A stretch of 64,000 nucleotides of DNA from Bacteroidota bacterium (lineage in GTDB: Bacteria > Bacteroidota > Bacteroidia > Chitinophagales > Chitinophagaceae). Position 1 is the stretch's first letter, and the number at the start of each line of letters is the position of its first letter. The notes under the pieces were generated by a model. It ran no database searches. It worked only from the letters and a program-made list of their open reading frames with translations, and was not told the DNA's origin. This document shows positions 46,373 through 53,951 of this stretch, piece by piece. The translations under genes were made by a program, and so were the position numbers. The stretch spans positions 1 to 64,000 of the forward strand of contig JAEZAM010000005.1 of the NCBI GenBank assembly GCA_023430465.1, given 5' to 3'.

Positions 46373-46753
46373 TCACTTTTGTACCCAATAGTCAAGCACC
46401 GTCACTTTATCCAGCCCTGGTTTGTCCAGTGCCACAAATTGCTTGTGTGCAGGATGGATGATATAATTATCGCGGTCTGCTTCGGACTTGAACGTGAGGA
46501 AAAAGCAATGACTCAATCCCTGGTTGAGTTTTTCCGGGCTGTTATTAACGCCCCATTCAAAGTTGCGGATGAGTGAAATCTTGCCCGGCAATGCACGAAA
46601 AGCATCCACCACTTGTTTTATAGAAGCTGAGTCGGTGCCTTCCTTCCAGCCAAACATCACTACATGGCGCAGCTCTTTCCGGGACTGCCCGGTCTGGGCG
46701 GCTACAGCGAGGACACATAAGGAAAAGAGGAGCGCGAGGGATACCTTTTTCAT
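46373..46753 (-). CDS. Exported Dabb (stress-responsive alpha/beta barrel) protein
   Basis: A 126-residue protein with a signal peptide (MKKVSLALLFSLCVLAVAAQ). The mature part is a ferredoxin-like Dabb domain: LRHVVMFGWKEGTDSASIKQVVDAFRALPGKI and a VVALDKPGLDKVTVLDYW end. Dabb proteins occur in stress response and in aromatic or polyketide cyclase-like roles. No specific function here. Confidence 0.78.
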   Translation of the reverse strand: MKKVSLALLFSLCVLAVAAQTGQSRKELRHVVMFGWKEGTDSASIKQVVDAFRALPGKISLIRNFEWGVNNSPEKLNQGLSHCFFLTFKSEADRDNYIIHPAHKQFVALDKPGLDKVTVLDYWVQK

Positions 46754-46788
46754 TTTTTCTTTTAAAGGTACTGAACTCGCGACGGTAA

Positions 46789-47127
46789 TCAGCCGGCAGC
46801 CGTGGTTTGTTCCAGCACGTCGTCCATCCTGATGGAAGAGTGACTCTCATCATAAACGCACTGGCCATTGCGTATCACAAGTACTTGCGGAGACTCATGT
46901 TCTACGTGGAAATCTTCCGCAACACGGTTGGAGAGCGCGCGGTAGCGGATCAGGTCGAGATAATGGAAGTCGACAGTATCAGGGAAGAAATCGCGCTCCA
47001 GCCTGGTCTTCACCACGGCGCTGATCGAGCATCTCGTGGAATGTTTGAAGATCACCTGAGGTTTTTCAGCCGAGGCGGCAATCAAATCATCCAGTTCCCT
47101 GTCTGTTGTCAGCATCTTCCAGTTCAT
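46789..47127 (-). CDS. ytxJ: YtxJ-like thioredoxin-fold protein
   Basis: A 112-residue protein (start at 47127, MNWKMLTTD). The thioredoxin-like redox motif HSTRCSISAVVKTRLE with a single cysteine is characteristic of YtxJ, associated with bacillithiol-using bacteria. FVESPQVLVIRNGQCVYDESHSSI-type residues are spread through the C-terminal half. Bacillithiol use in this organism is inference only. The frame extends to 47229 but overlaps the divergent gene and adds nothing. Confidence 0.8.
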   Translation of the reverse strand: MNWKMLTTDRELDDLIAASAEKPQVIFKHSTRCSISAVVKTRLERDFFPDTVDFHYLDLIRYRALSNRVAEDFHVEHESPQVLVIRNGQCVYDESHSSIRMDDVLEQTTAAG

Positions 47128-47183
47128 AAGAATTCTTTTGTTTGTAAAAACAAAAATAAAGCCATTTGGTTTGCGGCGATTCC

Positions 47184-47645
47184 ATGAATTCCCAGGGCGA
47201 TAATTGCCTGCACTTCGATATTTTCGCATTGATGCAACGCATAAAGCCTGAAGTAGATGTGATCCGCGATATACTGGAAGCGGTGCCCCAGACTGATTTT
47301 GTGATCAGCCTGGCCAGGCAGTATGCAGAGCGGGGAAGCCTTAGCAAGAAACAGTTGCAGGGATTGCATGGCAAGGCCATTCGTTCAGGAAATGTACCTC
47401 CGGCGCGACTTGCTACCCTTGAGGCAATCATTCGTAAGAAGCCTACACGCTACAGGAGTAAACTGCCGCTTCCTGATGAAGATCATAAGAAGGATGAGGA
47501 ATCGGGGCGGATGATCGAGGCGATACTTCAGAAGTACCCACAGCACAAACGCGTTCTTTTTTTTCGTTCAAAATATGAAAACGGCGAAGGATTAACAGCC
47601 AGTGAGCTATCAGATCTCCGCCGTTTTATGAGCGTTATTGGTTAG
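47184..47645 (+). CDS. Hypothetical protein
   Basis: A 153-residue protein from 47184, or 137 from the ATG at 47232. Mostly helical and charged: a heptad-like VIRDILEAVPQTDFV start, a basic middle (IIRKKPTRYRSKLPLPDEDHKKDEESGR) and a C-terminal LTASELSDLRRFM segment. No domain recognised. Divergent from ytxJ; the exact start is uncertain. Confidence 0.55.
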   Translation: MNSQGDNCLHFDIFALMQRIKPEVDVIRDILEAVPQTDFVISLARQYAERGSLSKKQLQGLHGKAIRSGNVPPARLATLEAIIRKKPTRYRSKLPLPDEDHKKDEESGRMIEAILQKYPQHKRVLFFRSKYENGEGLTASELSDLRRFMSVIG

Positions 47646-47654
47646 TTGAAATGC

Positions 47655-48158
47655 CTACACGCTGAGATCACCATCCACACCACCATCATTGTTGGTATTG
47701 CCGGTCAATGCAGCCGCGGCTATTTTCAGCATGGAAACAAGTTTCCCGTTTTTTGTATCCCAGTAGTGACCTTCTTCCGGATTTACGCGGATCAGCGTCA
47801 GCGAAGGATCGTCTTTGCCTTCCTCGAACCAGGCTTTTGCCATGGGGTTCCATAATTCTTCCACCTTGTTCCTGTCGCGGAGGATCTCTGCTGTACCAGC
47901 CAGCGAAAGGTAATGTTGTTTACCTGTGTTGCTGTACATCAGGTAGACTTTTTCGTCTGCATGGATCTGCTGATTAACATCGCTGCTGTCGCGGCTCATG
48001 AACCAGATGGTGCCATCTTCGTCCACTGACTGTGTGCCCATAGGTCGTGATACAACGGCACCATTTGAATAGGTGCAAAACATGCATATCTGGTCGCTTG
48101 CAAGATCTTTTATCTTTTCAATGGCTGATTGACCACTGAGGCTTTTTTTATCTCCCAT
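47655..48158 (-). CDS. Pyridoxamine 5'-phosphate oxidase-fold stress protein
   Basis: A 167-residue FMN-binding split-barrel protein of the general-stress-protein-26 type (start at 48158, MGDKKSLSG). ICMFCTYSNGAVVSRPMG and IWFMSRDSSDVNQQIHADEKVYLMYSN are family segments, and the tail carries a glycine- and asparagine-rich end. Such proteins bind flavin or other cofactors; enzymatic role is unproven. It starts 104 bases before the divergent H1-like gene. Confidence 0.82.
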   Translation of the reverse strand: MGDKKSLSGQSAIEKIKDLASDQICMFCTYSNGAVVSRPMGTQSVDEDGTIWFMSRDSSDVNQQIHADEKVYLMYSNTGKQHYLSLAGTAEILRDRNKVEELWNPMAKAWFEEGKDDPSLTLIRVNPEEGHYWDTKNGKLVSMLKIAAAALTGNTNNDGGVDGDLSV

Positions 48159-48261
48159 AAATATTGTTTTAATGAAATGTTGCACAAACTATACCAGCGG
48201 ACAACTCATTCAGTGTCCAGGGCAGGGTGGCACGGGTTTTTCACCTGATCCCAAAACTTTT

Positions 48262-48552
48262 ATGACAAAAAAGAAAACTGCCAAAAAAACGGCGGCAAAG
48301 AAAACGGCAGCGAAGAAGACATCCAGAAGAACTCCGGCTAAGAAGTCTGCAGGTAAACGGACTGCTGTGAAGAAAGCAGGCGCAAAGAAGACAGCGCCGA
48401 AAAAGAAGGGAGGGAAGAATAAACTGGGCGTGAAGAATTCGCTCGTGAACAACATCAACGCCCGTAAGAAAAAAGGTATATCCCGGAAGAAAAAAAGCTC
48501 CACGGTATCCCGGAAACAGTATCGAAAAATGGAGGATAATTGGGGTAAATAG
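48262..48552 (+). CDS. Histone H1-like lysine-rich basic protein
   Basis: A 96-residue protein, start at 48262 (MTKKKTAKKTAAKKTAAKKTS). The N-terminal half is a run of K/A/T repeats of AAKKT type, resembling the C-terminal tail of eukaryotic H1 and bacterial Hc1-like proteins. The C-terminal part (RKKKGISRKKKSSTVS) is also basic. It would bind DNA non-specifically and may help condense the nucleoid. Strongly different base use is visible as a lysine-rich stretch. Family assignment by composition. Confidence 0.7.
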   Translation: MTKKKTAKKTAAKKTAAKKTSRRTPAKKSAGKRTAVKKAGAKKTAPKKKGGKNKLGVKNSLVNNINARKKKGISRKKKSSTVSRKQYRKMEDNWGK

Positions 48553-48561
48553 TCCTCATCT

Positions 48562-48774
48562 TTACCCGGCTTTCCCCGCGTTAGACGAAACGCTTTCTAT
48601 CCAGCCGCGAATGAATTCTTCATCCTTTCCTTTTTTACGGGCAAGATGTTGAACCAGCTCGGCTGCATTGTTTTCACCATCATAGCGCAGATCATCATCG
48701 CTTAGGGTAGGGTCTGCTTCCTTGAGTTTTTCCTTCACCTCATTCCAGGGCCTGTCCAGTTTTAATTTGTTCAT
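48562..48774 (-). CDS. CsbD-like small stress protein
   Basis: A 70-residue helical protein: WNEVKEKLKEADPTLSDDDLRYDGENNAAELVQHLARKKGKDEEF. The KEKLKE-LSDDDL-GE pattern recalls CsbD-family stress proteins, though the overall length and middle differ. Function unknown. It lies next to other small stress-type genes. Confidence 0.6.
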   Translation of the reverse strand: MNKLKLDRPWNEVKEKLKEADPTLSDDDLRYDGENNAAELVQHLARKKGKDEEFIRGWIESVSSNAGKAG

Positions 48775-48790
48775 ATACTCTAATTTTAAA

Positions 48791-48818
48791 AGGCTGGCCG
48801 CTTAGTCGCGGTCAGCCT
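48791..48818 (-). terminator. Inverted repeat terminator at the end of the 48802-48990 gene
   Basis: AGGCTGgCCG and CGcGGtCAGCCT form a stem (48791-48800 against 48809-48818) that overlaps the stop codon region of the minus-strand gene, with T run after it on the minus strand. Confidence 0.65.
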
Positions 48819-48990
48819 GTTTGTCTTGTTTTGTGTTCCTGTGATCTTTCTTGTTGTGCGTCACATCATCGCCTTTGGTCAGTTGCTCCTCGTTTTCGCG
48901 GCTGTCAAGGTTATCCTTGTTTTCAGGGCGTTGTTTGTTGGCGTTGAAGTTCGTATTGGAGGGTTGATTTTGAGGTTTGGTATGTTTCAT
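48802..48990 (-). CDS. Small disordered hypothetical protein
   Basis: A 62-residue highly polar protein (MKHTKPQNQPSNTNFNANKQRPENKDNLDSRENEEQLT), rich in N, Q, K, D. Likely intrinsically disordered. No family. The start at 48990 is the only ATG with a plausible leader. Confidence 0.5.
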   Translation of the reverse strand: MKHTKPQNQPSNTNFNANKQRPENKDNLDSRENEEQLTKGDDVTHNKKDHRNTKQDKQADRD

Positions 48991-49036
48991 AACATTCGTT
49001 TCCCATAAACCACAAAATACCATACCAAAGAAGGGT

Positions 49037-49468
49037 TCAGGAGGGCATTTTCAGGCTGATCATCCGACGGCCTTTCGGCAATTCTTTGGAAAAATAATAA
49101 ACTGCTGCTACGTGGGAGGACGTTTTAGTGGCCAGAATTTCTTTTACTGCCACGCCGATGGTTGCGGCGCCGTTCTCGCGATCCCTGAATTCCCAGCTCC
49201 TGATCGTTTTGTCGCCGTCCATTAGTACCAGTTTCCGTTCTTTACCTTTTTCACCGCAATGTCTGTACTTCACGCGCAATTGATCGTTTTCATTGTCATG
49301 TGTCAATGCGAAAGCGGCGGTAGAGTTCTCGCCATGCCCTTCGCCGATCAGGCGATCGTTAATAAAAACCTGGTAATGATCACCCCCAAAAGTTGTCGGA
49401 GCAGCGTCTTTTTTTTCAGTGTGAAAAGATGCCAGAAATAGCAATGGTGCAAATAATAATTGTTTCAT
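49037..49468 (-). CDS. Exported hypothetical protein
   Basis: A 143-residue protein with a signal peptide (MKQLLFAPLLFLASFHT) and a beta-rich mature part with ALTHDNENDQLRVKYRHCGEKGKERKLVL and VAVKEILATKTSS segments. No known family. The last ordinary gene before the Rhs island. Its start is about 20 bases from the point where the Rhs frame opens. Confidence 0.6.
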   Translation of the reverse strand: MKQLLFAPLLFLASFHTEKKDAAPTTFGGDHYQVFINDRLIGEGHGENSTAAFALTHDNENDQLRVKYRHCGEKGKERKLVLMDGDKTIRSWEFRDRENGAATIGVAVKEILATKTSSHVAAVYYFSKELPKGRRMISLKMPS

Positions 49469-49667
49469 GATGATTGTTTTAAGGTGAATAGATACAACAC
49501 AAAAAAACAACGTTCACAGCGCGGTCTTTTTTCTCTTAGATGTATCGCATGATATTCTTGATCAATCGCAGATTCGTGACTTCCAAAAAGCCTATACACT
49601 AAGAAACCGTGTCAGTTACACGCGTTTCTTCAACAAGCTTCCCCTGGGTAACTATACGCAGTATGAC

Positions 49668-52217
49668 ATGAGTTCCCGGTATAGCTATGATATACATGGG
49701 AATGTGGACACACTCCTGCACCACTATCGGACGGGCGCGATGCAGGCACATGGTAATAACCAGTTCAAGGCGATGGCCTATAACTATGACCTGATCAGCG
49801 GGAAGGTGAACGAGGTTCACTATCAACCAGGCATGCCAGATGAGTTTTACCACCGGTATGAATACGACGCAGAGAACAGGCTGACAGACGTTTTTACTAC
49901 CAACCGAAAAGTGTTGCTGGGCTTACCAAATCTCGAGGAGCACGATGCGCGCTATGAATACTATAAGCACGGTCCGTTAGCCAGAACCATACTGGGGCAT
50001 CAACAGGTGCAGGGTATTGACTACGCGTATACGCTACAGGGATGGTTGAAAGGAGTGAATAGCGACAGCCTGTTGGATAAGGATGGAACAGCCCCAAGCG
50101 TCGTGGGCCGGGATGCCTATCGATTCTCGCTTAACTATTTCAATAAAGAGTATCAACCAATAGGAGCTGCGGCGGCAAACAGTTTCCCTGACCACACAGC
50201 CTATTTGGGCGGCCGCGCGTCTGAGTATAGGCCGCTTTACAATGGAAATATTTCATCCATGGTGGTCGGTATCCCGAAGGTTGGTCAAACGCATCTGTAC
50301 AATTACGGATATGACCAGCTAAACAGGATCGTCAGCATGGACGCGTGGACGGGTTACAACGCAGTAACTGGATCATGGAATGGCCTTACTCCTATGGATG
50401 CTTACCAGGAACGTGTCACGTATGATGCGAATGGGAACATTGGAGCCTACAAACGCAATGGCAGCGCCGGTCAGACATCAATGGATGATCTGACATATCA
50501 ATATCCAAAAGATGCCAATGGCAACAAGATAAATAACAGGTTGCGGTATGTTCACGACCAGTTAGCGGAGGGGAATTATACGGAAGATATTGACAATCAG
50601 ACTGCTTTAAGTTTAGCAGCGGTCCAGGCCGAGAAGCAGACTGAACAGGCAGGCGATAATTATGGGTATGATGCGATAGGAAACCTGATTAAAGACACGA
50701 AGGAGGGAATCTCCTCCATCCAGTGGACTGTATACGGCAAGATCAGGTCAATTAGCAAGACGGACGGAACGGAGATAGCCTACACCTACGACGTGGCCGG
50801 CAACCGGATCAGCAAGGCTGTCACGAAAGATGGAGCGACTGTAACCACGTGGTACGCGCGGGATGCCCAGGGTAACGTGATGAGTGTGTACACGAATGCC
50901 GGATCGGACTTAACTTTGGTAGAGCAGCATCTGTACGGCAGCAGTAGGATAGGGGTTTGGAACCGGTCTGTCGACATGAACGCGGTCAGTGGATCCGGGA
51001 TGGTTTCCCTGGATCGCGGACATAAGTTCTTTGAGTTGAGCAATCATTTGGGTAATGTGCTGGTGACTGTTACTGACCAGAAAAAGGGTGTTGACCTGGA
51101 TAGTGATGGCGATATTGAGGCTTGGGAAGCAGTCGTTGCGACGGCAAATGATTACTATCCCTTTGGGATGGTAATGCCTGGGAGGAAATTTGATGCCGGA
51201 AGTCAATATAGGTATGGGTTTAACGGAAAAGAACTTGCAACAGAAACTACTTCAACTACTACTTATGATTATGGCTTTAGAATTTATTCGCCTGCACTCG
51301 GTCGCTTTCTAAGTATTGACCCTTTAATTGCAAAATATCCTGAATTAACATCATATCAGTTTGCAAGTAATACACCAATACAAGCTGTTGATTTAGACGG
51401 AGCAGAAAGTATGTTTGGGTGGAGCATTGGTATTCCTCCAGGTAAGGCTCATGAAGTTGTACAGGGATGGCAAGACCAAAATAATAAAATAACTAATGGG
51501 ACTGCATCAGGGATAAAAAAATCCGTACAAAAGACATGGAGTTTTATTACAAATGATGCTTGGAAAGCTTCTACATGGAAAAATTTGGGGCTTTTTATAG
51601 AAGAAGCTGCACTTGATATGTCAACGGTTAAGATAGCACCTTCGCCAAATATTGATGCCAAAGCACAGGATTTTAAAGATAATGTACTTAATGGTGATGC
51701 CTTTACAAGGTCTGAATATTTTTCTGAATTAGGCACAGATATATTATTATCAAAAGGCGTAAACAAACTATTTACTGTAACAAAAGGAATGAGTCTTGCT
51801 CAAAAAATTAATGCAAGAACAAATTTTGTAGCCGCTAAATATGCCTCTGCAATTGAAAAATATGGTGCTGACCATATAGATTTTACAAAGCCAGTTTCAG
51901 AGGTAAGTAATACAGGTAGTTTGGTTAATGGCAAAAAACTTGTTCAGTGGAGAGACCCGTCTAATCAAAATGCAAGTCCATTTTTCACTTATGAAGGTGT
52001 TGACCCCAGCACTTTAGGTATACCCAAAACTTATACTCAAATGTACTATGTGGAGCTTTCAGGTCAAAATACATTCTTGCAATCAACAGCAAACAAAGTA
52101 AAAGCCTTCTCACCACAAAAAGATCCGGGAGTAAACGGTATGTATAATGGCGGTGGTACACAATTATACTCCACAGAAGCTGCAAAAACGGCGACATTTA
52201 CACCAGCAAACCAATAG
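49668..52217 (+). CDS. Rhs/YD-repeat protein, 5'-truncated, with toxin tip T0
   Basis: An 849-residue Rhs protein from the first in-frame ATG; the same frame is open back to 49488 and codes Rhs-like residues (AYTLRNRVSYTRF, YSYDIHGNVDTLL) without a start, so the N-terminal part is missing. YD repeats (YDLISGKVNEV, YDQLNRIVSM, YDANGNIGAYK) run to residue about 480, then FFELSNHLGNVLV and the core end YYPFGMVMPGRKFDAG. After YGFNGKE (about residue 522) the sequence turns AT-rich and the tip follows (GFRIYSPALGRFLSIDPL), with a toxin-like C-terminus of unknown class (GKKLVQWRDPSNQNASPFF, GGGTQLYST). No signal peptide or secretion domain remains. Confidence 0.85.
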   Translation: MSSRYSYDIHGNVDTLLHHYRTGAMQAHGNNQFKAMAYNYDLISGKVNEVHYQPGMPDEFYHRYEYDAENRLTDVFTTNRKVLLGLPNLEEHDARYEYYKHGPLARTILGHQQVQGIDYAYTLQGWLKGVNSDSLLDKDGTAPSVVGRDAYRFSLNYFNKEYQPIGAAAANSFPDHTAYLGGRASEYRPLYNGNISSMVVGIPKVGQTHLYNYGYDQLNRIVSMDAWTGYNAVTGSWNGLTPMDAYQERVTYDANGNIGAYKRNGSAGQTSMDDLTYQYPKDANGNKINNRLRYVHDQLAEGNYTEDIDNQTALSLAAVQAEKQTEQAGDNYGYDAIGNLIKDTKEGISSIQWTVYGKIRSISKTDGTEIAYTYDVAGNRISKAVTKDGATVTTWYARDAQGNVMSVYTNAGSDLTLVEQHLYGSSRIGVWNRSVDMNAVSGSGMVSLDRGHKFFELSNHLGNVLVTVTDQKKGVDLDSDGDIEAWEAVVATANDYYPFGMVMPGRKFDAGSQYRYGFNGKELATETTSTTTYDYGFRIYSPALGRFLSIDPLIAKYPELTSYQFASNTPIQAVDLDGAESMFGWSIGIPPGKAHEVVQGWQDQNNKITNGTASGIKKSVQKTWSFITNDAWKASTWKNLGLFIEEAALDMSTVKIAPSPNIDAKAQDFKDNVLNGDAFTRSEYFSELGTDILLSKGVNKLFTVTKGMSLAQKINARTNFVAAKYASAIEKYGADHIDFTKPVSEVSNTGSLVNGKKLVQWRDPSNQNASPFFTYEGVDPSTLGIPKTYTQMYYVELSGQNTFLQSTANKVKAFSPQKDPGVNGMYNGGGTQLYSTEAAKTATFTPANQ
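51156..51181 (+). repeat. 26-base core block, copy T0 (in the Rhs gene)
   Basis: Starts TATCCCTTTGGGATGGTAAT and encodes YPFGMVMPG. Identical in four other places (61522-61547, 59462-59487, 57626-57651, 54967-54992), all on the minus strand. Contains ATCCC-TTT-GGGAT as an inverted repeat. Confidence 0.9.
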
Positions 52218-52221
52218 AATT

Positions 52222-52509
52222 ATGATTGAAGAAATTGATAAAAAAATTGCCGTATTACTAAAGTACAGAGATTCTGATTATGTAAAAAAATACCCCGAAT
52301 TACAAGGGTGGATTTGCGATACAATTGGGCATTGCTATAACTTAGAAAGTTGTACGTTGTTGTCGAATCAAAAATTGAATTCATATTCCAGTAATTTTTT
52401 TAGCGCAAAGTCCTCTGTAAACAGGCATTATAGAGATTGGGGATTAGACGAAGTCGCAGATATATACAATGAACTTTGTGTAATAGCAGACCCATATTTA
52501 AATATTTAG
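52222..52509 (+). CDS. Candidate immunity protein for tip T0
   Basis: A 95-residue protein, start at 52222 (MIEEIDKKIAVLLKY), 4 bases after the Rhs stop. No recognised domain; the sequence is acidic, AT-rich, with a helical first half and ending ELCVIADPYLNI. Position right after a toxin tip and small size argue for immunity. A strong terminator follows. The toxin partner class is not known, so the pairing is by position only. Confidence 0.55.
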   Translation: MIEEIDKKIAVLLKYRDSDYVKKYPELQGWICDTIGHCYNLESCTLLSNQKLNSYSSNFFSAKSSVNRHYRDWGLDEVADIYNELCVIADPYLNI

Positions 52510-52526
52510 TAAGGTAAAATCATTCA

Positions 52527-52557
52527 GTCGCTTACAAAAATGTAAGCGGCTTTTTTT
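52527..52557 (+). terminator. Rho-independent terminator after the T0 immunity gene
   Basis: GTCGCTTACA pairs with TGTAAGCGGC (52527-52536 and 52541-52550, one G-U) around AAAA, followed by seven T. It ends the Rhs transcription unit. Confidence 0.92.
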
Positions 52558-52599
52558 ATTCCTTCGCCTCCCCGCTTTGGCGAGAAATAAATTGGAAGC

Positions 52600-53035
52600 A
52601 CTTGCGAATGAGAGTGTTAATCTGTCAGGTGTTGATGGGTATGGAGCTCAATAGTACGGAAAATTGAAGAAAGTGGTAAGCAAATATGGGCGCAGGTTCG
52701 TGATGGTAAAATAACGAATGGCGGAATTAACGATACTCCAAGACAATCTAATCCATCAACCGGGCTTTCCGCGGAAGTGCCGCCAAATACTATAGCGAAT
52801 TTTTAATGGAAACGACTTTATTAACTAAAAAGCAAGGTTATCTGGCCATGTACCATTTTTTGTTTGAATTGCATAACGGACCACGATGACAACCTCGCAA
52901 TCTATTTAGGATCGATGAAATTTTTGAGTGACGTAACTCCTTAGCGTACGACCCCTTGGAATGTTAGTGCCGGGAGAAAGTTTAATGGGGGAGGCCTGAT
53001 AGGTAAGGGGTCAATGGTAGGAGAACAATAAAAAG
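52600..53035 (+). pseudogene. Decayed toxin-tip and immunity remnant
   Basis: About 52660-52806 translates in one frame to a toxin C-terminal tail (KIEESGKQIWAQVRDG, NGGINDTPRQSNP, TGLSAEVPP) that I recognise as the usual ending of Bacteroidota Rhs toxins, but its upstream part is broken. An ATG at 52806 opens MEITLL-like METTLLTKKQGYLAMYHF, which stops early and continues in another frame as DDNLAIYLGSMKFLSD, an immunity-like pattern, then stops again. So both genes are remnants with frameshifts. Exact borders are uncertain. Confidence 0.55.
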
Positions 53036-53282
53036 GTCCAGGGAGAAGGAAACTATTGATAGCCTTATCAAACTCATATTGTTTTCAATCATTTGGCTAA
53101 GAGTTAGCCGCAACTATGCCAAAAGTGGCAAATATTTTTCGATTGCCTCAGCCTAAATAATAATCGTGGACGGTAACAATTTCTTTAACGCCCTATGGGC
53201 CCCAACATGCAATAAATTGCCTTCTGAGTTTGGACCTTACATTGCTGAGTAGGAACTGTATGGATTAAGGACAGTCAGCGTT
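53036..53282. other. Intergenic region before tip T4 module
   Basis: About 250 bases without a supported gene, AT-rich. No further homology to Rhs recognised. Confidence 0.5.
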
Positions 53283-53942
53283 TTAGAATGCTTTTTTTGT
53301 GATATTATTTATTCGATATATGTCAATGTCCCGTAGATCCCGATTCATCAGATGCGTTTTTCGCACGACCATAAGTTCGGGAACGTTATTTCCGACGATA
53401 TCGAATAATAAAAAGTCAGATCTTTCTGGGCTTCTTGATAATTCTATAAATGTGGTGTTTTGGCTGACTTTTTCGGAAACATATATGCGGTATACCCCGT
53501 TCGAATTATTTCTTGTGAGATACACCCAATATTCATTATGATCGATAAAATATAAAACCTCCTCGTTTTTATTGAATAGATGGTTTAAGGTATCAGGTAT
53601 TTTGTCGTATCTAAACGTGTATTGTGAGATTTCTTCAATAACAAAAGAACGCGTTCTCAATTCACGTTTGAGGACCTCAACGGAGGCCTGATATTTTACT
53701 CTTAGCCTTTTGGCCAATAAAGTATCGCCACTTTTGAAGGCTTCTTTATAGAAAAATGCAGCCGCAGTATCCACATTTGGGTTACTATTCTCAATTATGA
53801 TAACGGTGTCTCTTTGAAGTGAAACGAAGGATTCAGCACCACAAAGGTCTCGATAAACGGGTTCGATTTTGAGAACATTTTTTTCGATATGGCAAAAGGA
53901 AAACAGCACAGATACTCCAAGTACAATAAAAATATAACGCAT
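53283..53942 (-). CDS. Candidate immunity protein of tip T4 (exported)
   Basis: A 219-residue protein with an N-terminal hydrophobic signal-like segment (MRYIFIVLGVSVLFSFC), so it is probably exported or membrane-bound. The rest is unknown: beta-rich and charged, ending LRDIDIYRINNITKKAF. It starts 9 bases after the T4 toxin stop. An envelope location fits a toxin acting on the cell wall (see T4). No Imm family was recognised. Confidence 0.5.
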   Translation of the reverse strand: MRYIFIVLGVSVLFSFCHIEKNVLKIEPVYRDLCGAESFVSLQRDTVIIIENSNPNVDTAAAFFYKEAFKSGDTLLAKRLRVKYQASVEVLKRELRTRSFVIEEISQYTFRYDKIPDTLNHLFNKNEEVLYFIDHNEYWVYLTRNNSNGVYRIYVSEKVSQNTTFIELSRSPERSDFLLFDIVGNNVPELMVVRKTHLMNRDLRDIDIYRINNITKKAF

Positions 53943-53951
53943 ATATTGATA

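Noticed and set aside
51026..51034. GTTCTTTGA in the core gene as a second exchange site
   Set aside because: It encodes the expected FFE residues and lies 121 bases from the block, unlike the 33-39 base spacing in the cassettes; nine bases alone could be chance.
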